Assembly (NCBI RefSeq): GCF_001975985.1
Contig: NZ_MTQF01000006.1
Coordinates: 383,248 to 447,247, forward strand
From: [Flexibacter] sp. ATCC 35103
GTDB taxonomy: Bacteria; Bacteroidota; Bacteroidia; Flavobacteriales; Flavobacteriaceae
DNA: 64,000 nt
Direction: 5' to 3'
Shown here: positions 63,913 to 64,000 of the stretch, in pieces
How the letters are laid out: every line of letters starts with the position of its first letter
How positions within the stretch are numbered: position 1 is the first letter of the stretch
Position numbers and translations under genes: made by a program
The notes under the pieces: model-generated
The model's database searches: none
Seen by the model: only the letters and a program-made list of their open reading frames with translations
What the model was told of the DNA's origin: nothing

Positions 63913-64000
63913 ATGAAAAAAATCGCATGCATCGCTCTTTTAGCTTTATTGTTTACAAGCTGTAAAAAAAATAATCCTGATGAGGAAGTAAAATCAATAA
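63913..64000 (+). CDS. Lipoprotein, cut by the window end
   Basis: Only 29 codons are visible: a signal peptide with lipobox FTSC (Cys17) and the charged start KKNNPDEEVKSI. Too little to assign a family. Separate from the pump operon by a terminator and its own promoter box. Confidence 0.7.
   Translation, partial: MKKIACIALLALLFTSCKKNNPDEEVKSI

Overview
The window is AT-rich Bacteroidota DNA, most likely Flavobacterium or a close relative. This rests on gene content (XusABC-like iron uptake, Bacteroidota PepSY-like, DUF4374 and DUF4386 proteins), near absence of Shine-Dalgarno sites, repeated TAnnTTTG promoter -7 boxes and dispersed hairpin repeats of a Flavobacterium type. No rRNA, tRNA, CRISPR array, prophage or transposase was seen. 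All calls come from reading the sequence and recalled family knowledge; no database search was run.

Layout. (1) 80-11362, minus strand: a complete hexuronate (galacturonate/unsaturated uronate) pathway, kduI-kduD-uxaC-kdgK-eda-uxaB-uxaA, preceded by two MFS hexuronate transporters. Both transcription units start at promoters carrying an identical LacI-type operator (TGTAATCGATTGCA). A secreted alpha/beta esterase (11807-12745) lies next to it. (2) 12835-19114: iron/siderophore uptake resembling XusABC (TonB receptor, DUF4374 lipoprotein, PepSY membrane protein) with a divergent AraC regulator. (3) 19537-20326: four imperfect tandem repeats upstream of a small receiver-like protein. (4) 20555-24561: a secreted cysteine hydrolase, a secreted amidohydrolase and an outer-membrane porin. 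(5) 24706-29700: LigT-like protein, AraC regulator, two SDRs, a PepSY-like protein and a DUF4386 membrane protein. (6) 29888-37548: LytS/LytTR two-component system divergent from an OMF-RND-MFP efflux operon. (7) 37920-41155: a polymorphic-toxin cassette, with a putative adaptor, a PAAR-like (DUF4280) protein ending in a HEIGH zinc-peptidase domain, an immunity-like lipoprotein, an orphan copy of the toxin C-terminus and a second, frameshifted immunity-like lipoprotein. (8) 41514-44030: DJ-1/PfpI protein, small hypothetical, ArsR/AHSA1 pair. (9) 44224-51917: OmpR-type two-component system followed by a heavy-metal-type OMF-MFP-RND operon. (10) 52052-56402: single-domain response regulator, cupin, GNAT, AraC, ketopantoate-reductase-like protein and a RelE/ParE toxin-antitoxin pair. 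(11) 56736-63520: TetR-controlled MFP-RND-OMF pump with a 37-residue membrane protein encoded between RND and OMF, and five copies of a TAAC-N3-GTTA operator. The window ends inside a small lipoprotein gene.

The strongest candidates for new biology are the toxin cassette with its orphan toxin tip and decayed second immunity gene, the small protein inside the TetR-controlled pump operon, the four-unit repeat array at 19.5-20.0 kb, and a duplicated porin gene tail that seems to have become a promoter. Three complete tripartite RND pumps, each with its own regulator type, lie within 32 kb.
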